Shown in pieces: positions 24,496 to 33,977 of a stretch of DNA of 54,512 nucleotides (positions are counted from its first letter, which is position 1; each line of letters opens with the position of its first letter). Origin of the DNA: an uncultured Prevotella sp. Its GTDB lineage: Bacteria > Bacteroidota > Bacteroidia > Bacteroidales > Bacteroidaceae. The notes under the pieces are model-generated. The model had not been told where the DNA came from. It did not search any database and worked only from the letters and a program-made list of their open reading frames with translations. Both the position numbers and the translations under genes were made by a program. The stretch spans positions 1 through 54,512 of the forward strand of contig NZ_CALMHT010000158.1 of assembly GCF_937863835.1 (NCBI RefSeq), in the 5' to 3' direction.

Positions 24496-26532
24496 ATGTA
24501 CAAAACAATTTCAAGCAGGCGCGATTCCTTTAAGTTCAAACGTTTCGGACGTAAGGGATATTCTCTTTTTGCTTGTCTTGGTAAAGAGGTCTTAATCGGA
24601 ACTCTCAGTGTGGCTACACTCAGTCATGCCAAAGCTGACAGTGTCAGCGCGGAAACGATTAAGAAAGATTCTGTATCAGTGACCGGCAATAAGAACGTCT
24701 TACTCGACGAGGTGAACATCACCGGCTCTCGAGCGCCTATGACTGCATTGCAGTCGGCTAAAATCGTTTCTGTCATCACGCGCGACGACATCAACCGTGC
24801 GCAGGCAGAAAGTGTAAACGACTTATTAAAAATGGCTATCGGCGTGGATGTCCGTCAGCGCGGTGGCTTTGGTGTTCAGACGGATATCAGTATCAACGGC
24901 GGCACGTTCGACCAGATTACCATTCTGTTGAATGGAGTAAATATCAGTAATCCGCAAACTGGTCATAACGCAGCCGATTTCCCAGTCAATCTTAGTGACA
25001 TCGAACGTATCGAGGTACTTGAGGGTGCTTCAGCACGTGTGTTCGGTTCATCGGCTTTCAACGGTGCCATCAATATCATCACCCGTTCCGACAGTCAGAG
25101 TAACGTACGACTCAATGTGGAAGGCGGCTCTTTCGGTTCTATCGGTGGTGGGGCCAGTGTTGCCATTGCCGGTAAGAATGTACACAATCAACTCAGTGGG
25201 GGATATATGCGCAGCGACGGTGGTACAGACAACAGCGACTTCAACAAATGGCACGGGTACTATCAGGGAGACCTTGTGTCTCGTTACCTCAACCTCAACT
25301 GGCAGGTAGGCGTGAGCAGTCAGAATTATGGTGCCAACACGTTCTATTCAGCCAAATACCCCAATCAGTATGAGGAGACGCGCAGACTGATAGCATCGGT
25401 AAGCGGGGATATACACAATCTGCCAGGCGGTCTGGTCATTACACCTACCGTTTACTGGAACCGCAGTACAGACCATTATCAACTGATACGTGGTATGGAA
25501 GGGGCCAAGGCGGGCGAGAACTATCACAAGGACGATGTATACGGTGCAAGTCTCAACGCACATATCAGTTGGGCACTTGGTACCACAGCCGTCGGTGCTG
25601 ATATCCGCAAGGAACATATATACAGTACGGCCCTGGGTGAACTGATGGATTCGACCCAATGGAAGAGTATACACGGCACAGACCGTATGTACAACCGTGA
25701 AGGCGAACGGACCAATACAAGCATCTTCCTGGAGCACGATGTCGTACTCAACAAGTTTACGTTCTCAGCAGGACTGCTCGCCAATAAGAACACCGGACTG
25801 GACAACGATTTCCGTTTCTATCCTGGTATAGACATATCTTATCGTCCCGACTATCACTGGAAGTTATATGCTTCATGGAACAAAGCATTGCGTATGCCTA
25901 CGTTCACAGACCTCTATATGAGTAACGTGATACAGCAGGGGGACACCAAACTGAATCCGGAGAAGAACGACACCTATAAAGTAGGTGCAAGATACCGTTG
26001 TAAAGGTATAGAGGCTGTCATCAGTGGTTTTTACAGCAGAGGCAGGGATATGATAGATTGGGTCTTCGAAACCAGTACATCAACCAAGTATCATGCGATG
26101 AATATCGGTACTCTGAACAATATGGGATATTCTGCTGACCTCACGTTCAATATACCCGAACTGATCAGTGACAATTTTTATATCACAAAGATAAAATTAG
26201 GTTATGCTTATATCCATCAGGACCACGACACCGACCAACCCATATACAAGTCGCTCTACGCCCTCGAATATCTGAAACATAAATTTATTGCAGAGGTTGA
26301 CCATAAGATATTCAGCAACCTGAGTGCTTCATGGTACCTGCGCTGGCAGCAACGTATGAACGGTTATAATCCATATACGAAGATTGACTGTAAATTGCAG
26401 TGGACGGAACCTTCATACGATCTGTATGTGAAAATGGACAATATCACCAGTCATCGATATTATGACCTCGGGAATGTATTACAACCGGGATTCTGGATCA
26501 TGGTGGGAGGTAATCTGAAATTGAATCTATAA
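24496..26532 (+). CDS. TonB-dependent receptor, BtuB-like
   Basis: The 678-residue outer-membrane receptor has an unusually long N-terminal leader (about 1-47) with a basic-aromatic stretch KRFGRKGYSLFACLGKEVLI before the hydrophobic core and a cleavage-like AKA. The plug (about 68-195) includes VNITGSRAP, VITRDDINRAQAESVNDLL, the GGFGVQTDISINGGTFDQ region, IERIEVLEGASARVFGSSAF and INIITR. The barrel ends in a canonical C-terminal strand. Length and plug resemble BtuB/vitamin-type receptors rather than the long SusC type, and no SusD partner is present. The window also encodes a B12-dependent reductase, which makes a cobamide ligand attractive but unproven. It has its own promoter and terminator. 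Confidence 0.85.
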   Translation: MYKTISSRRDSFKFKRFGRKGYSLFACLGKEVLIGTLSVATLSHAKADSVSAETIKKDSVSVTGNKNVLLDEVNITGSRAPMTALQSAKIVSVITRDDINRAQAESVNDLLKMAIGVDVRQRGGFGVQTDISINGGTFDQITILLNGVNISNPQTGHNAADFPVNLSDIERIEVLEGASARVFGSSAFNGAINIITRSDSQSNVRLNVEGGSFGSIGGGASVAIAGKNVHNQLSGGYMRSDGGTDNSDFNKWHGYYQGDLVSRYLNLNWQVGVSSQNYGANTFYSAKYPNQYEETRRLIASVSGDIHNLPGGLVITPTVYWNRSTDHYQLIRGMEGAKAGENYHKDDVYGASLNAHISWALGTTAVGADIRKEHIYSTALGELMDSTQWKSIHGTDRMYNREGERTNTSIFLEHDVVLNKFTFSAGLLANKNTGLDNDFRFYPGIDISYRPDYHWKLYASWNKALRMPTFTDLYMSNVIQQGDTKLNPEKNDTYKVGARYRCKGIEAVISGFYSRGRDMIDWVFETSTSTKYHAMNIGTLNNMGYSADLTFNIPELISDNFYITKIKLGYAYIHQDHDTDQPIYKSLYALEYLKHKFIAEVDHKIFSNLSASWYLRWQQRMNGYNPYTKIDCKLQWTEPSYDLYVKMDNITSHRYYDLGNVLQPGFWIMVGGNLKLNL

Positions 26533-26539
26533 AAACAAT

Positions 26540-26568
26540 AAGGGCAGACACAAATGGCGTCTGCCCTT
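26540..26568. terminator. Terminator shared by the TonB receptor and dnaA
   Basis: Perfect 10-base arms (26540-26549 and 26559-26568) enclose a nine-base loop. T-rich sequence follows on both strands, and it lies between two convergent stop codons. Confidence 0.75.
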
Positions 26569-26604
26569 ACTTTTATTCCTTTTATTGATTAAATAGCGTT
26601 GGTA

Positions 26605-28014
26605 TTAATTCTTCAATTTGAAAGAATTCTCGATACTTGATATCTCGTTCTGGAATTCCTTATCTATCTTCAGTCTTTTCTCTATCAGATTACAACTATG
26701 AACAACCGTGGAATGGTCTCGGCCTCCGACCAGTTTGCCGATGCGCGATGCTGGCATCTTGGTATGCTTCTGAGCCAGATACATGGACACCTGACGGGCA
26801 ATGACCAATTCGTGCTTACGACTCTTTGTGAACACATTCGACTGTGTAACATGGAAATGGGTACATACTCTGTCAAGAATATCATCAATAGTCAGTGGAC
26901 GGTCATCTATCTTAACTGCACGCTTGATAACGCGCTCAGCAAGACGTAGGTCGATATTGCTATTATAGACCACCGAATAAGCCAACAGTGAATTGATTAC
27001 ACCTTCCAGATCACGAACACTTCCGTTCGCCGTCTCAGCAATAAATTGTACTACATCTTTGGGTATCGTCAGACCGTCTCTACGTATCTTACTGTTCAGT
27101 ATATCAACACATAACTGTACGTTCGGTTTTTCCAATTCGGCTGTCAAACCACACTTGAATCTGGTAAGCAGACGCTCATTCATACCTTCCAAATCTACTG
27201 GTGGACGGTCGCTCGCCAATATGATTCTTTTTCCGTTACGGAAAAGATGGTTGAATATATGGAAGAAGGTGTCCTGGGTCTTAATGGCCGTCATCCACTC
27301 CTGTATATCATCAACGATCAATACATCTATGGTCTGATAGAAATTGATAAAGTCGTTGGTTTTGTTCTGTCTTACAGAATCAGTAAACTGCACCTGGAAC
27401 AGACGGGCACTGACATAGAGCACTCTCTTTTCAGGATACATTTCTTTTATCTTAACTCCGATAGCGTTAACAAGGTGCGTCTTTCCACAACCGGATGGAC
27501 CGTATAGGAACAACGGGTTAAAAGTATTCTTATTGGGATGCTCTGCTATGGAATAACCTATGCTCCGTGGCATTTTGTTGCTATCGCCTTCTATGAAGTT
27601 GTTAAAGGTCTGATGAGGATTCAGTTGAGAATCTATCTGCTGCGGAACAGCCGCATCAAGAGCTGTCGGTGTCTTATTGACATTATTCAGTTTCTTTGGC
27701 TCATCAATAATAGCAGGCTGGTCTGATTCTACTTCCTGACTAAGATTGTTTGTCTTATCTGTCAGAATACGATACCTCAATACGATGTCTTCTCCAAAAT
27801 AATGAGTAAGCACCTTCTTCAATAAGTCGACATAATTCTGTTCCAAGTATTCATAAGCGAATGCACTTGGAAGTCTTAGCAACAGTGTTTTGTCCTTTTG
27901 TGAGAAAGAATCAAACACAATTGTCGCGAACCATGCCTTGTATTGTGATTCAGAAACGTTTTGCCGTATTAGTTTTAAGCATTCGTTCCAAAGAACCTTG
28001 GGGTTACCGATCAT
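26605..28014 (-). CDS. dnaA: Chromosomal replication initiator protein DnaA
   Basis: The 469-residue protein has all four DnaA domains: an N-terminal interaction domain (about 1-85), a Pro/Asn-rich linker (about 90-135), an AAA+ core with Walker A GPSGCGKTH (172-180) and Walker B VLIVDDIQE, and a C-terminal DNA-binding domain with the signature around KHTKMPASRIGKLVGGRDHSTVVHS (written in part: GGRDHSTVVH). It binds DnaA boxes and opens the origin. It stands alone between a convergent TonB receptor and a 445-base upstream gap in which I see no perfect DnaA box. The ATG at 28014 gives the standard MIGNPKVLWNECL start. Confidence 0.97.
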   Translation of the reverse strand: MIGNPKVLWNECLKLIRQNVSESQYKAWFATIVFDSFSQKDKTLLLRLPSAFAYEYLEQNYVDLLKKVLTHYFGEDIVLRYRILTDKTNNLSQEVESDQPAIIDEPKKLNNVNKTPTALDAAVPQQIDSQLNPHQTFNNFIEGDSNKMPRSIGYSIAEHPNKNTFNPLFLYGPSGCGKTHLVNAIGVKIKEMYPEKRVLYVSARLFQVQFTDSVRQNKTNDFINFYQTIDVLIVDDIQEWMTAIKTQDTFFHIFNHLFRNGKRIILASDRPPVDLEGMNERLLTRFKCGLTAELEKPNVQLCVDILNSKIRRDGLTIPKDVVQFIAETANGSVRDLEGVINSLLAYSVVYNSNIDLRLAERVIKRAVKIDDRPLTIDDILDRVCTHFHVTQSNVFTKSRKHELVIARQVSMYLAQKHTKMPASRIGKLVGGRDHSTVVHSCNLIEKRLKIDKEFQNEISSIENSFKLKN

Positions 28015-28459
28015 TTTATGTATTTTGGTTTAGAATTTACGATTTCACATACTCGGCAAGGATTATAAAGAGGCGAAACATTCCAGACACACATCATGTG
28101 CCTATTCTTTGTTAAACCAACTTTTTCCTTTACCTAGAGATTATGCTTTCACGTTGCAAAATTATAATTCTTTTTTGAAAAAAGCAAATCCTATTTTTTG
28201 TTGTCAGACTACACTGATTTTGTAACTAGCTAAAAAATGGCAACTTATGACCAATTTTAGAATTCTTTACAAGGAAAGCGATTTGCAATTTTAAATATTA
28301 CTGAAAATCAGTTGGTTACTAATTTCCGCTAAAGAATCAAGCCTCTTGTGAAAAACAATTCGCAACCACCTTAAACCGTTTTAAAATTAGGTGATTGCGA
28401 ACAATTTTATGGAAGTGGACTATGCCGCATTCTATTTATATAAATTTTAAATAGGAATT
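28015..28459. other. 445-base intergenic region upstream of dnaA
   Basis: It is AT-rich, with no reading frame worth calling. I looked for the DnaA box TTATCCACA on both strands and saw none, so there is no basis for calling an origin. The only clear structure is the hairpin at 28359-28401, which fits a terminator for the MCE gene. The promoter of dnaA must lie here but I cannot place it. Confidence 0.6.
28359..28401 (-). terminator. Hairpin terminator after the MCE/MlaD gene
   Basis: Arms 28359-28371 and 28389-28401 pair along 13 bases on the minus strand, with one G-U. The loop holds a second small dyad. TTGTTTTTC follows on the minus strand. It lies about 60 bases after the MCE stop codon. 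Confidence 0.55.
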
Positions 28460-29362
28460 CTATTTATCTTTTTTCCCGAACAATGAGAAGTGGACATATC
28501 TTTTCGGATGCTGCTTGAGATTGATCACCAGTGAATCGGCATTCATCATTGTTGAATTAAGGTTGTTATACAACGACGGATCACGCATCAGTAATCCCAA
28601 TGTTCCTTCATTACTATTAAGATGGGCTGTCAGTTCTTTCACATTATTCAAGGTGGCGTTGACACTGGCCATTGTTCCTGCAACATCCACATCACTGAGA
28701 TTCTTGGTCAGTCGGTTGGTATTGTCAAGTACACCGTTCGCCTTGTTGATCATCCCCGGAACTTCATGATTCAGTCCTGCCAACAGTGTGTTCATCTGAT
28801 TTGTCGTTACTGTCAGATTGGATGTGATGGTTTTTATATTATGCAGGGATGATGATATGGCAGGATCTGCCAGAAGCGCATTGACACTTGCGAGGATGGA
28901 ATCCAACTTAGGCAGCATCTTCTCAATGGCCGGAATCATATCGGCCACTTTCCCTAAGGCTCCCGGACTGATATTGCCTTTTATTCTCTCACCCGGATTG
29001 ATACGTTCACGAGGATTATTGGCAAACAACAGGTTTACTTTCACGTTACCAAGCATATCGCTGACAATCTCCGCACTGCTGCCTCTTGGTATGCGCAGAC
29101 CGTTGTCAACTTCTACCACTGTGATAATATCACCACGATGATCGTAGTCATACTGTATGTCTTTGACTACGCCCACTTTGTATCCGTCGGCGTATACAGG
29201 ACTCGACGAACTGAGTCCGCTGATATTGGTAAACTCGATATAATAGGTATCACCTGTAGAAAAAAGGTTCAACCCTTTCAAAAACTTCAAACCGAAGAAT
29301 ACCACTACGACACCTATTACTGCTACAAGTCCTATTTGAACTTCTTTTGTGAAATATTTCAT
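28460..29362 (-). CDS. MCE/MlaD family periplasmic lipid-binding protein
   Basis: The 300-residue protein has an N-terminal membrane anchor (about 8-28) and an MCE domain (about 35-115: GDTYYIEFTNISGLSSSSPV, then VGVVKDIQYD and SAEIVSDMLGNVKVNLLF). A long helical region follows (about 130-290) with repeated Asn/Leu patterns typical of the needle-forming tail. MlaD-type proteins pass phospholipids between inner and outer membrane with an ABC transporter. The partner permease and ATPase are not adjacent. I chose ATG 29362 over TTG 29368. It directly follows the amidase gene (eight bases), so both belong to an envelope-maintenance unit. Confidence 0.9.
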   Translation of the reverse strand: MKYFTKEVQIGLVAVIGVVVVFFGLKFLKGLNLFSTGDTYYIEFTNISGLSSSSPVYADGYKVGVVKDIQYDYDHRGDIITVVEVDNGLRIPRGSSAEIVSDMLGNVKVNLLFANNPRERINPGERIKGNISPGALGKVADMIPAIEKMLPKLDSILASVNALLADPAISSSLHNIKTITSNLTVTTNQMNTLLAGLNHEVPGMINKANGVLDNTNRLTKNLSDVDVAGTMASVNATLNNVKELTAHLNSNEGTLGLLMRDPSLYNNLNSTMMNADSLVINLKQHPKRYVHFSLFGKKDK

Positions 29363-29370
29363 AATCAATT

Positions 29371-30618
29371 TTATTTTCGTTTTGACTTAAATTCTCTTAT
29401 CGCCTCATTTATGTTCATTTTCTCTCCTCCCTTGAAAGCGATGATGAAAGCTTCGGGAAACTTATCCAGCAAAGTTTTTCTCAATCTGTATATTTCATTA
29501 TAGTCGGAAGAGGAACCGTAAGTGTATTTGAACATCCCGTTTTCTTGATAACAGTCGATGTCTGTCAGTCCGTTAAACTGCTGACTTCCAGGTCTCAGGG
29601 TCCTGCTACTTGCCACCAGTTGAATCTTGAATACGACACCCTCTGTTACAGAATTGTTCTTGATTATCTCAGAAACCGAATCTTTATTTTCTTGCTGGTT
29701 GTTATCAGCTACCGCGTTTTCAGATTCAGATGTTTCCTCACTGGTCTCATTTTCTCTTTTTACTGGTATCGGCTTGCTTATTTCGTTGTCCGGAACGATT
29801 GTCGGAATGTTTATCTCCTCGTCTTGATATGTTTTGTATGGAACCGATATTCCCGTGTCGAATTTTTTTTTATAACTTACAAACGCATTGTATATTCCCC
29901 GGGCAATACTACTGATGCCATTGTCTGAATTCAACAGTTGCTCTTCGTCAGGGGTCGTGATGAAACCAAGTTCTATCAGACAACTTGGCATTGAAGTCTT
30001 ACGCAACACCAGAAAACCGGCTTGATGCACCCCTTTATCCGGTCTGGTTGCCATACGGCATACATCCCGCTGCACCATTTTTGCAAGATCCACACTCTTC
30101 TCCATATATTTGTCTTGCATAAACTCGAACATGATGTAACTTTCCGATGAATTGGGGTCGAATCCCTGATAATGACGCTTATAGTCTTTCTCTACCAATA
30201 TAACGGAGTTCTCACGTTTGGCGACATCCAGATTTGCCTGGGCGCGGGCCATACCTAATGTATATGTTTCCAATCCGCGCGCTATCCTGCCCTCGGGCAA
30301 GGCGTTCGTGTGTATCGAAATAAACAGATCAGCCTTGTTCCTATTGGCGATATCAGCACGGTCGTCGAGGGGTATGAAGACATCCGTCTTACGAGTATAG
30401 ACCACTTTTACATCCGGACAGTTGTTCTCGACCAGTCTGCCGAAAGCCAAAGCGACATTAAGATTAATGTTCTTCTCTTTTGAGATAGCACCCAACGCTC
30501 CTGCGTCATGACCGCCATGACCTGCATCAATAACGAGCGTAAAACGATTAGCCGCACCAAAAGACAACGAAGCGGACGATAGAAGAATAGCCAATATATA
30601 TATTATCTTTCTACTCAT
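29371..30618 (-). CDS. amiC: N-acetylmuramoyl-L-alanine amidase with SPOR-like C-terminus
   Basis: The 415-residue exported protein has a signal peptide (about 1-22) and an Amidase_3 zinc hydrolase domain (about 25-250). Zinc ligands and catalytic residue are His34 (DAGHGGHD), Glu48, His103 (ISIHTNA) and Glu216 (LIELGF). It cleaves the bond between MurNAc and the stem peptide, usually to separate daughter cells. An acidic Asn/Ser-rich linker (about 275-320) joins a C-terminal domain (about 330-400, VFKIQLVASSRTL...) that looks like a SPOR-type glycan-binding fold. It precedes the MCE gene by eight bases. A regulator such as an EnvC/NlpD homologue is not in the window. Confidence 0.92.
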   Translation of the reverse strand: MSRKIIYILAILLSSASLSFGAANRFTLVIDAGHGGHDAGALGAISKEKNINLNVALAFGRLVENNCPDVKVVYTRKTDVFIPLDDRADIANRNKADLFISIHTNALPEGRIARGLETYTLGMARAQANLDVAKRENSVILVEKDYKRHYQGFDPNSSESYIMFEFMQDKYMEKSVDLAKMVQRDVCRMATRPDKGVHQAGFLVLRKTSMPSCLIELGFITTPDEEQLLNSDNGISSIARGIYNAFVSYKKKFDTGISVPYKTYQDEEINIPTIVPDNEISKPIPVKRENETSEETSESENAVADNNQQENKDSVSEIIKNNSVTEGVVFKIQLVASSRTLRPGSQQFNGLTDIDCYQENGMFKYTYGSSSDYNEIYRLRKTLLDKFPEAFIIAFKGGEKMNINEAIREFKSKRK

Positions 30619-30670
30619 AGCTTACTCATAAATCTGTTATTGCTATATGATAATAGCAAATAGTTGATTG

Positions 30671-30678
30671 CAAAGTTA
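30671..30678 (-). promoter_or_regulatory. -7 box of the amidase-MCE unit
   Basis: TAACTTTG on the minus strand lies 52 bases upstream of the amidase ATG. A short stem (TTGCTAT/ATAGCAA) falls in the predicted leader. Confidence 0.4.
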
Positions 30679-30706
30679 ATAAAAATATATTGTAAACTTT
30701 AACGTT

Positions 30707-31087
30707 TCAAATAGTTTTATCATTTATTAAATGTAATTCTATTCCTGCACCATCGCAATCCACACTCATCGGTGGGTTCACTTTCATCAGTTTTATATCC
30801 AATGTTCTGATTTCCGGCATCTCTCCAAACAGTCTTTTACCTATCCTGTAGGCTACATTTTCTATCAGGCATGACTGTTGTTCCATCTCTTCGTTTATCA
30901 AATTGCATATAGTGGCATAGTTGGCGGTATCTTTTACATCATCCGACTTCATAGCTGAATCTACGGGATATTCCACCCGCAGATTCAGTATATAGTCATT
31001 GCCTGTCAGTCTTTCCTGCGGCAATACGCCGTGATAGGAATGAACACGCAGATTCTTGATATAGATGTAAGATTTTCCTATTGTCAT
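30707..31087 (-). CDS. folB: Dihydroneopterin aldolase
   Basis: The 126-residue protein matches FolB in length and pattern: IYIKNLRVHSYHGVLPQER near the start, the Tyr in NYATICNLI, the catalytic-region LIENVAYRIG and a final strand with HLIN. It splits dihydroneopterin to hydroxymethyl-dihydropterin and glycolaldehyde in folate synthesis. It begins 13 bases after the stop of nrdJ, so the two are likely co-transcribed, linking deoxynucleotide and folate supply for DNA synthesis. The ATG at 31087 is the only plausible start. Confidence 0.92.
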   Translation of the reverse strand: MTIGKSYIYIKNLRVHSYHGVLPQERLTGNDYILNLRVEYPVDSAMKSDDVKDTANYATICNLINEEMEQQSCLIENVAYRIGKRLFGEMPEIRTLDIKLMKVNPPMSVDCDGAGIELHLINDKTI

Positions 31088-31100
31088 GGTCTGTTATTCT

Positions 31101-33662
31101 TTATCCGCATCGTGATGCGCCGCAGTTCTTACAGATCAGACAACCTTCCTGATAGACCAGACTCTCGTGTCCGCATACCGGACATTTCTGTCCTTTTGCC
31201 TCTGTTCCGTCGGTTACGTATTTCTTCAAGGCTCTCTCCACACCGTTTTTCCATGTGTTGATACTCTCCGAAGCCAATTGCAGTGAACCGACCAGTTTGA
31301 TGACATTGTCAATAGGCATTCGGTAACGGAGAACACCGGAAATCAGTTTGGCATAATTCCAGTATTCAGGGTTAAACTTTTCGCTCAGTCCTTCTACCGT
31401 CGTCTTATAACCGCGCTTGTTTTCAAACTGGAAGTCATAACGGTGGGTTCCATCCGGATTTGTCTGTTTGATAATCTTACCCTTGGTTGTGGTCTTGGGC
31501 AGTACGATACCTTCGTCGTCATCCTGAAGACCGGTGAAGATCTCATAAGGATAACCGTTGAGCAGTCCTACGAATGCCACCCATTTTTCTCTGTTATTCT
31601 GGAAACGGACCACATCGCACTCCAGTTCCTGAGGACGTACTTCTGTTACCTGAGGCGGTTTGCAAGGCATCGCATCCGGTTTGTTTCCTTCTTCGGTCTT
31701 GTCGTCTTTCTTTTCCACAGAAATCATGACACCCGAACGGGAACCGTCGCGGTATACCGTACATCCCTTGCAACCCGACTTCCATGCTTCCACATACAAG
31801 CGGTTCACCAGACTCTCGTCCACATCGTTAGGCAGATTGATGGTTACACTGATCGAGTGGTCCACCCATTTCTGTATGGCACCCTGCATACGCACTTTCA
31901 TCAACCAGTCTACATCATTGGCTGTGGCTTTATTATAAGGTGACTTCGCAACCAGGTCGTCGATTTCCTCCTGGGTGTATTTTTTCGTCGTATCGTATCC
32001 GTTGATGGTCATCCATTCCAGGAACTTCTTATGATAGACGATATATTCCTCAAATGAATCCCCTACTTCGTCGACAAAGTCGACATGCACTTCCGTATCA
32101 TTCGGATTCACCTTGCGGCGACGCTTGTAGATAGGCATGAACACCGGTTCTATACCACTGGTCGTCTGAGTCATCAGACTGGTCGTGCCGGTAGGCGCGA
32201 TGGTAAGACATGCGATATTACGCCTGCCGTATTTGGCCATCTGTTCATACAACTGCGGATCAGCTTCCTTGATTCTTAATACAAACGGATTCTTTTCCTC
32301 GCGTTTCGCATCGTATATTTTGAATGCACCACGTTCCTGGGCCATCTGCACACTCGAACCGTAAGCCGAAAGGGCCAGTGTCTTATGTACATTTACCGAG
32401 AAGTCGGTAGCCTCCTGTGTACCATAGCACAATCCCATGGCTGCTATCATATCGCCTTCGGCGGTGATACCGACACCCGTACGGCGACCGAGTCCGCTCT
32501 TCGCATAGATTTTCTCCCAAAGATGATATTCGGCACCCTTCACTTCATCGCTCTGAGGGTCACTCTTTATCTTTGCCATGATTTTCTCTATCTTCTCCAG
32601 TTCCAGATCCACAATATCATCCATGATACGCTGAGCCACGGCAACATGTTTCCTGAAAAGTTCAGAATCGAAATAGGCATCCTTCGTAAAGGGCTTTACC
32701 ACATAAGAATACAGGTTGATGGACAACAGTCGACAGGAATCATAAGGACAGAGAGGTATCTCGCCGCAAGGATTGGTACTGATCGTGCGGAATCCGAGAT
32801 CTGCATAACAGTCTGGTAGACTCTCCTTGATGATCGTATCCCAGAACAGGACACCCGGTTCAGCACTCTTCCATGCGTTATGTACGATCTTCTCCCATAG
32901 ATTCTTGGCCGAAATCTCTTTTTTTACTTCCGGTTTTTTACTATCCGTAGGAAACTGCTGTGTATAAGGTAAGTCGGCTATCGCGTCCTGCATGAATTCA
33001 TCATCGATTTTCACGGACACGTTGGCGCCCGTTACCTTTCCTTCAGTCATTTTGGCATCAATAAACGACTCACTGTCGGGATGCTTGATACTGACTGAAA
33101 GCATCAGGGCTCCACGGCGACCGTCCTGTGCCACTTCACGCGTACTGTTACTGTATCGTTCCATAAAGGGGACCAGTCCTGTAGAAGTAAGTGCGGAATT
33201 ATTGACAGGCGAACCCTTCGGACGGATATGAGACAAGTCGTGCCCCACTCCGCCGCGGCGCTTCATCAGTTGCACCTGTTCTTCATCGATGCGCATGATA
33301 GCACCATAAGAATCGGCGTCACCGTCAAGACCGATCACAAAACAGTTGGACAACGAAGCCACCTGGTGGTCGTTGCCGATACCTGTCATCGGACTACCTG
33401 CCGGAACGATATATTTAAAGTGGTCCAGTAAGTCGAATATTTGCTTCGAAGATAATGGATTCTTATATTTTTTCTCTATGCGGGCTATCTCGTTGGCTAT
33501 ACGCCAATGCATATCCTCCGGACTTTTCTCGTAGATATTACCAAGTCCGTCTTTCATAGCATACTTGTTCACCCATACCCGGGCAGCAAGTTCATCCCCT
33601 CCGAAATACTTTAGTGAAGCGTCGAACGCTTCGTCGAACGTGTACGTTTTAATATTTTCCAT
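31101..33662 (-). CDS. nrdJ: Adenosylcobalamin-dependent ribonucleoside-diphosphate reductase
   Basis: The 853-residue class II reductase makes deoxynucleotides using coenzyme B12 as radical source. Visible signatures are GSPMTGIGNDHQVASLSNCF with the first active-site Cys region, MKRRGGVGHDLSHIRPKGSPV, the active-site loop NPCGEIPLCPYDSC, and APTGTTSLMTQTTSGIEP near the catalytic site. It ends in a zinc-ribbon tail (CPVCG...CKNCGASRCG) common in this class. ATG 33662 (MENIKTYTF) is chosen over an upstream in-frame start because a -7 box (33687-33694) lies between them. I searched the leader for a B12 box and saw none. Cobalamin supply must come from elsewhere; a BtuB-like receptor is encoded at 24496. 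Confidence 0.95.
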   Translation of the reverse strand: MENIKTYTFDEAFDASLKYFGGDELAARVWVNKYAMKDGLGNIYEKSPEDMHWRIANEIARIEKKYKNPLSSKQIFDLLDHFKYIVPAGSPMTGIGNDHQVASLSNCFVIGLDGDADSYGAIMRIDEEQVQLMKRRGGVGHDLSHIRPKGSPVNNSALTSTGLVPFMERYSNSTREVAQDGRRGALMLSVSIKHPDSESFIDAKMTEGKVTGANVSVKIDDEFMQDAIADLPYTQQFPTDSKKPEVKKEISAKNLWEKIVHNAWKSAEPGVLFWDTIIKESLPDCYADLGFRTISTNPCGEIPLCPYDSCRLLSINLYSYVVKPFTKDAYFDSELFRKHVAVAQRIMDDIVDLELEKIEKIMAKIKSDPQSDEVKGAEYHLWEKIYAKSGLGRRTGVGITAEGDMIAAMGLCYGTQEATDFSVNVHKTLALSAYGSSVQMAQERGAFKIYDAKREEKNPFVLRIKEADPQLYEQMAKYGRRNIACLTIAPTGTTSLMTQTTSGIEPVFMPIYKRRRKVNPNDTEVHVDFVDEVGDSFEEYIVYHKKFLEWMTINGYDTTKKYTQEEIDDLVAKSPYNKATANDVDWLMKVRMQGAIQKWVDHSISVTINLPNDVDESLVNRLYVEAWKSGCKGCTVYRDGSRSGVMISVEKKDDKTEEGNKPDAMPCKPPQVTEVRPQELECDVVRFQNNREKWVAFVGLLNGYPYEIFTGLQDDDEGIVLPKTTTKGKIIKQTNPDGTHRYDFQFENKRGYKTTVEGLSEKFNPEYWNYAKLISGVLRYRMPIDNVIKLVGSLQLASESINTWKNGVERALKKYVTDGTEAKGQKCPVCGHESLVYQEGCLICKNCGASRCG

Positions 33663-33686
33663 TAGTTTATATATTAGAATAGATTG

Positions 33687-33694
33687 CAAATATA
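33687..33694 (-). promoter_or_regulatory. -7 box of nrdJ-folB
   Basis: TATATTTG on the minus strand lies 24 bases upstream of the chosen nrdJ ATG. The -33 element is not clear. Confidence 0.45.
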
Positions 33695-33916
33695 CAACCT
33701 TTTTATGAAAGTGCGTAATCATTTCGGGTATATTTTAAGAATTAATTTTTCGGAAAAGTTTTCCAAAACGGATAACTTTTTAATAAATAGAAGTATATAA
33801 GTTTCCCTTAAAGGTCAACTTCCTATTGCCTGAATAAGGATGTAATCCTGCGATGACTTTACTGCGTTTTGTCTGAAAACAGCACTCCGCAAAGCTTATT
33901 ATACATTTTATTTCAT

Positions 33917-33936
33917 TTTTATGTTACAACATAAAA
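33917..33936. promoter_or_regulatory. Perfect 9-bp inverted repeat at the ion-channel promoter
   Basis: TTTTATGTT and AACATAAAA are perfect inverted repeats with a two-base spacer. The site ends ten bases upstream of the -7 box at 33946, where a regulator would compete with or touch the -33 region. An operator is likely. Confidence 0.45.
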
Positions 33937-33945
33937 TATTTTTTG

Positions 33946-33953
33946 TATATTTG
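33946..33953 (+). promoter_or_regulatory. -7 box of the ion-channel/nitroreductase unit
   Basis: TATATTTG matches the consensus and lies 24 bases upstream of the ATG. Confidence 0.5.
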
Positions 33954-33977
33954 TACACGAATAAAAAATAGACTACA

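Larger units (their letters stand above)
33663..33977. other. Divergent intergenic region nrdJ / ion channel
   Basis: This 315-base AT-rich stretch has promoter boxes for both flanking genes and a near-palindrome at 33917-33936. No gene, B12 riboswitch or NrdR box pair was recognised. Confidence 0.6.

Noticed and set aside
28015..28459. Replication origin upstream of dnaA
   Set aside because: No perfect TTATCCACA box seen on either strand; the AT-richness alone is not enough.
33663..33977. Cobalamin riboswitch ahead of nrdJ
   Set aside because: No B12-box-like GCCACTG and no extended fold recognised in the leader. The same holds for the receptor at 24496.
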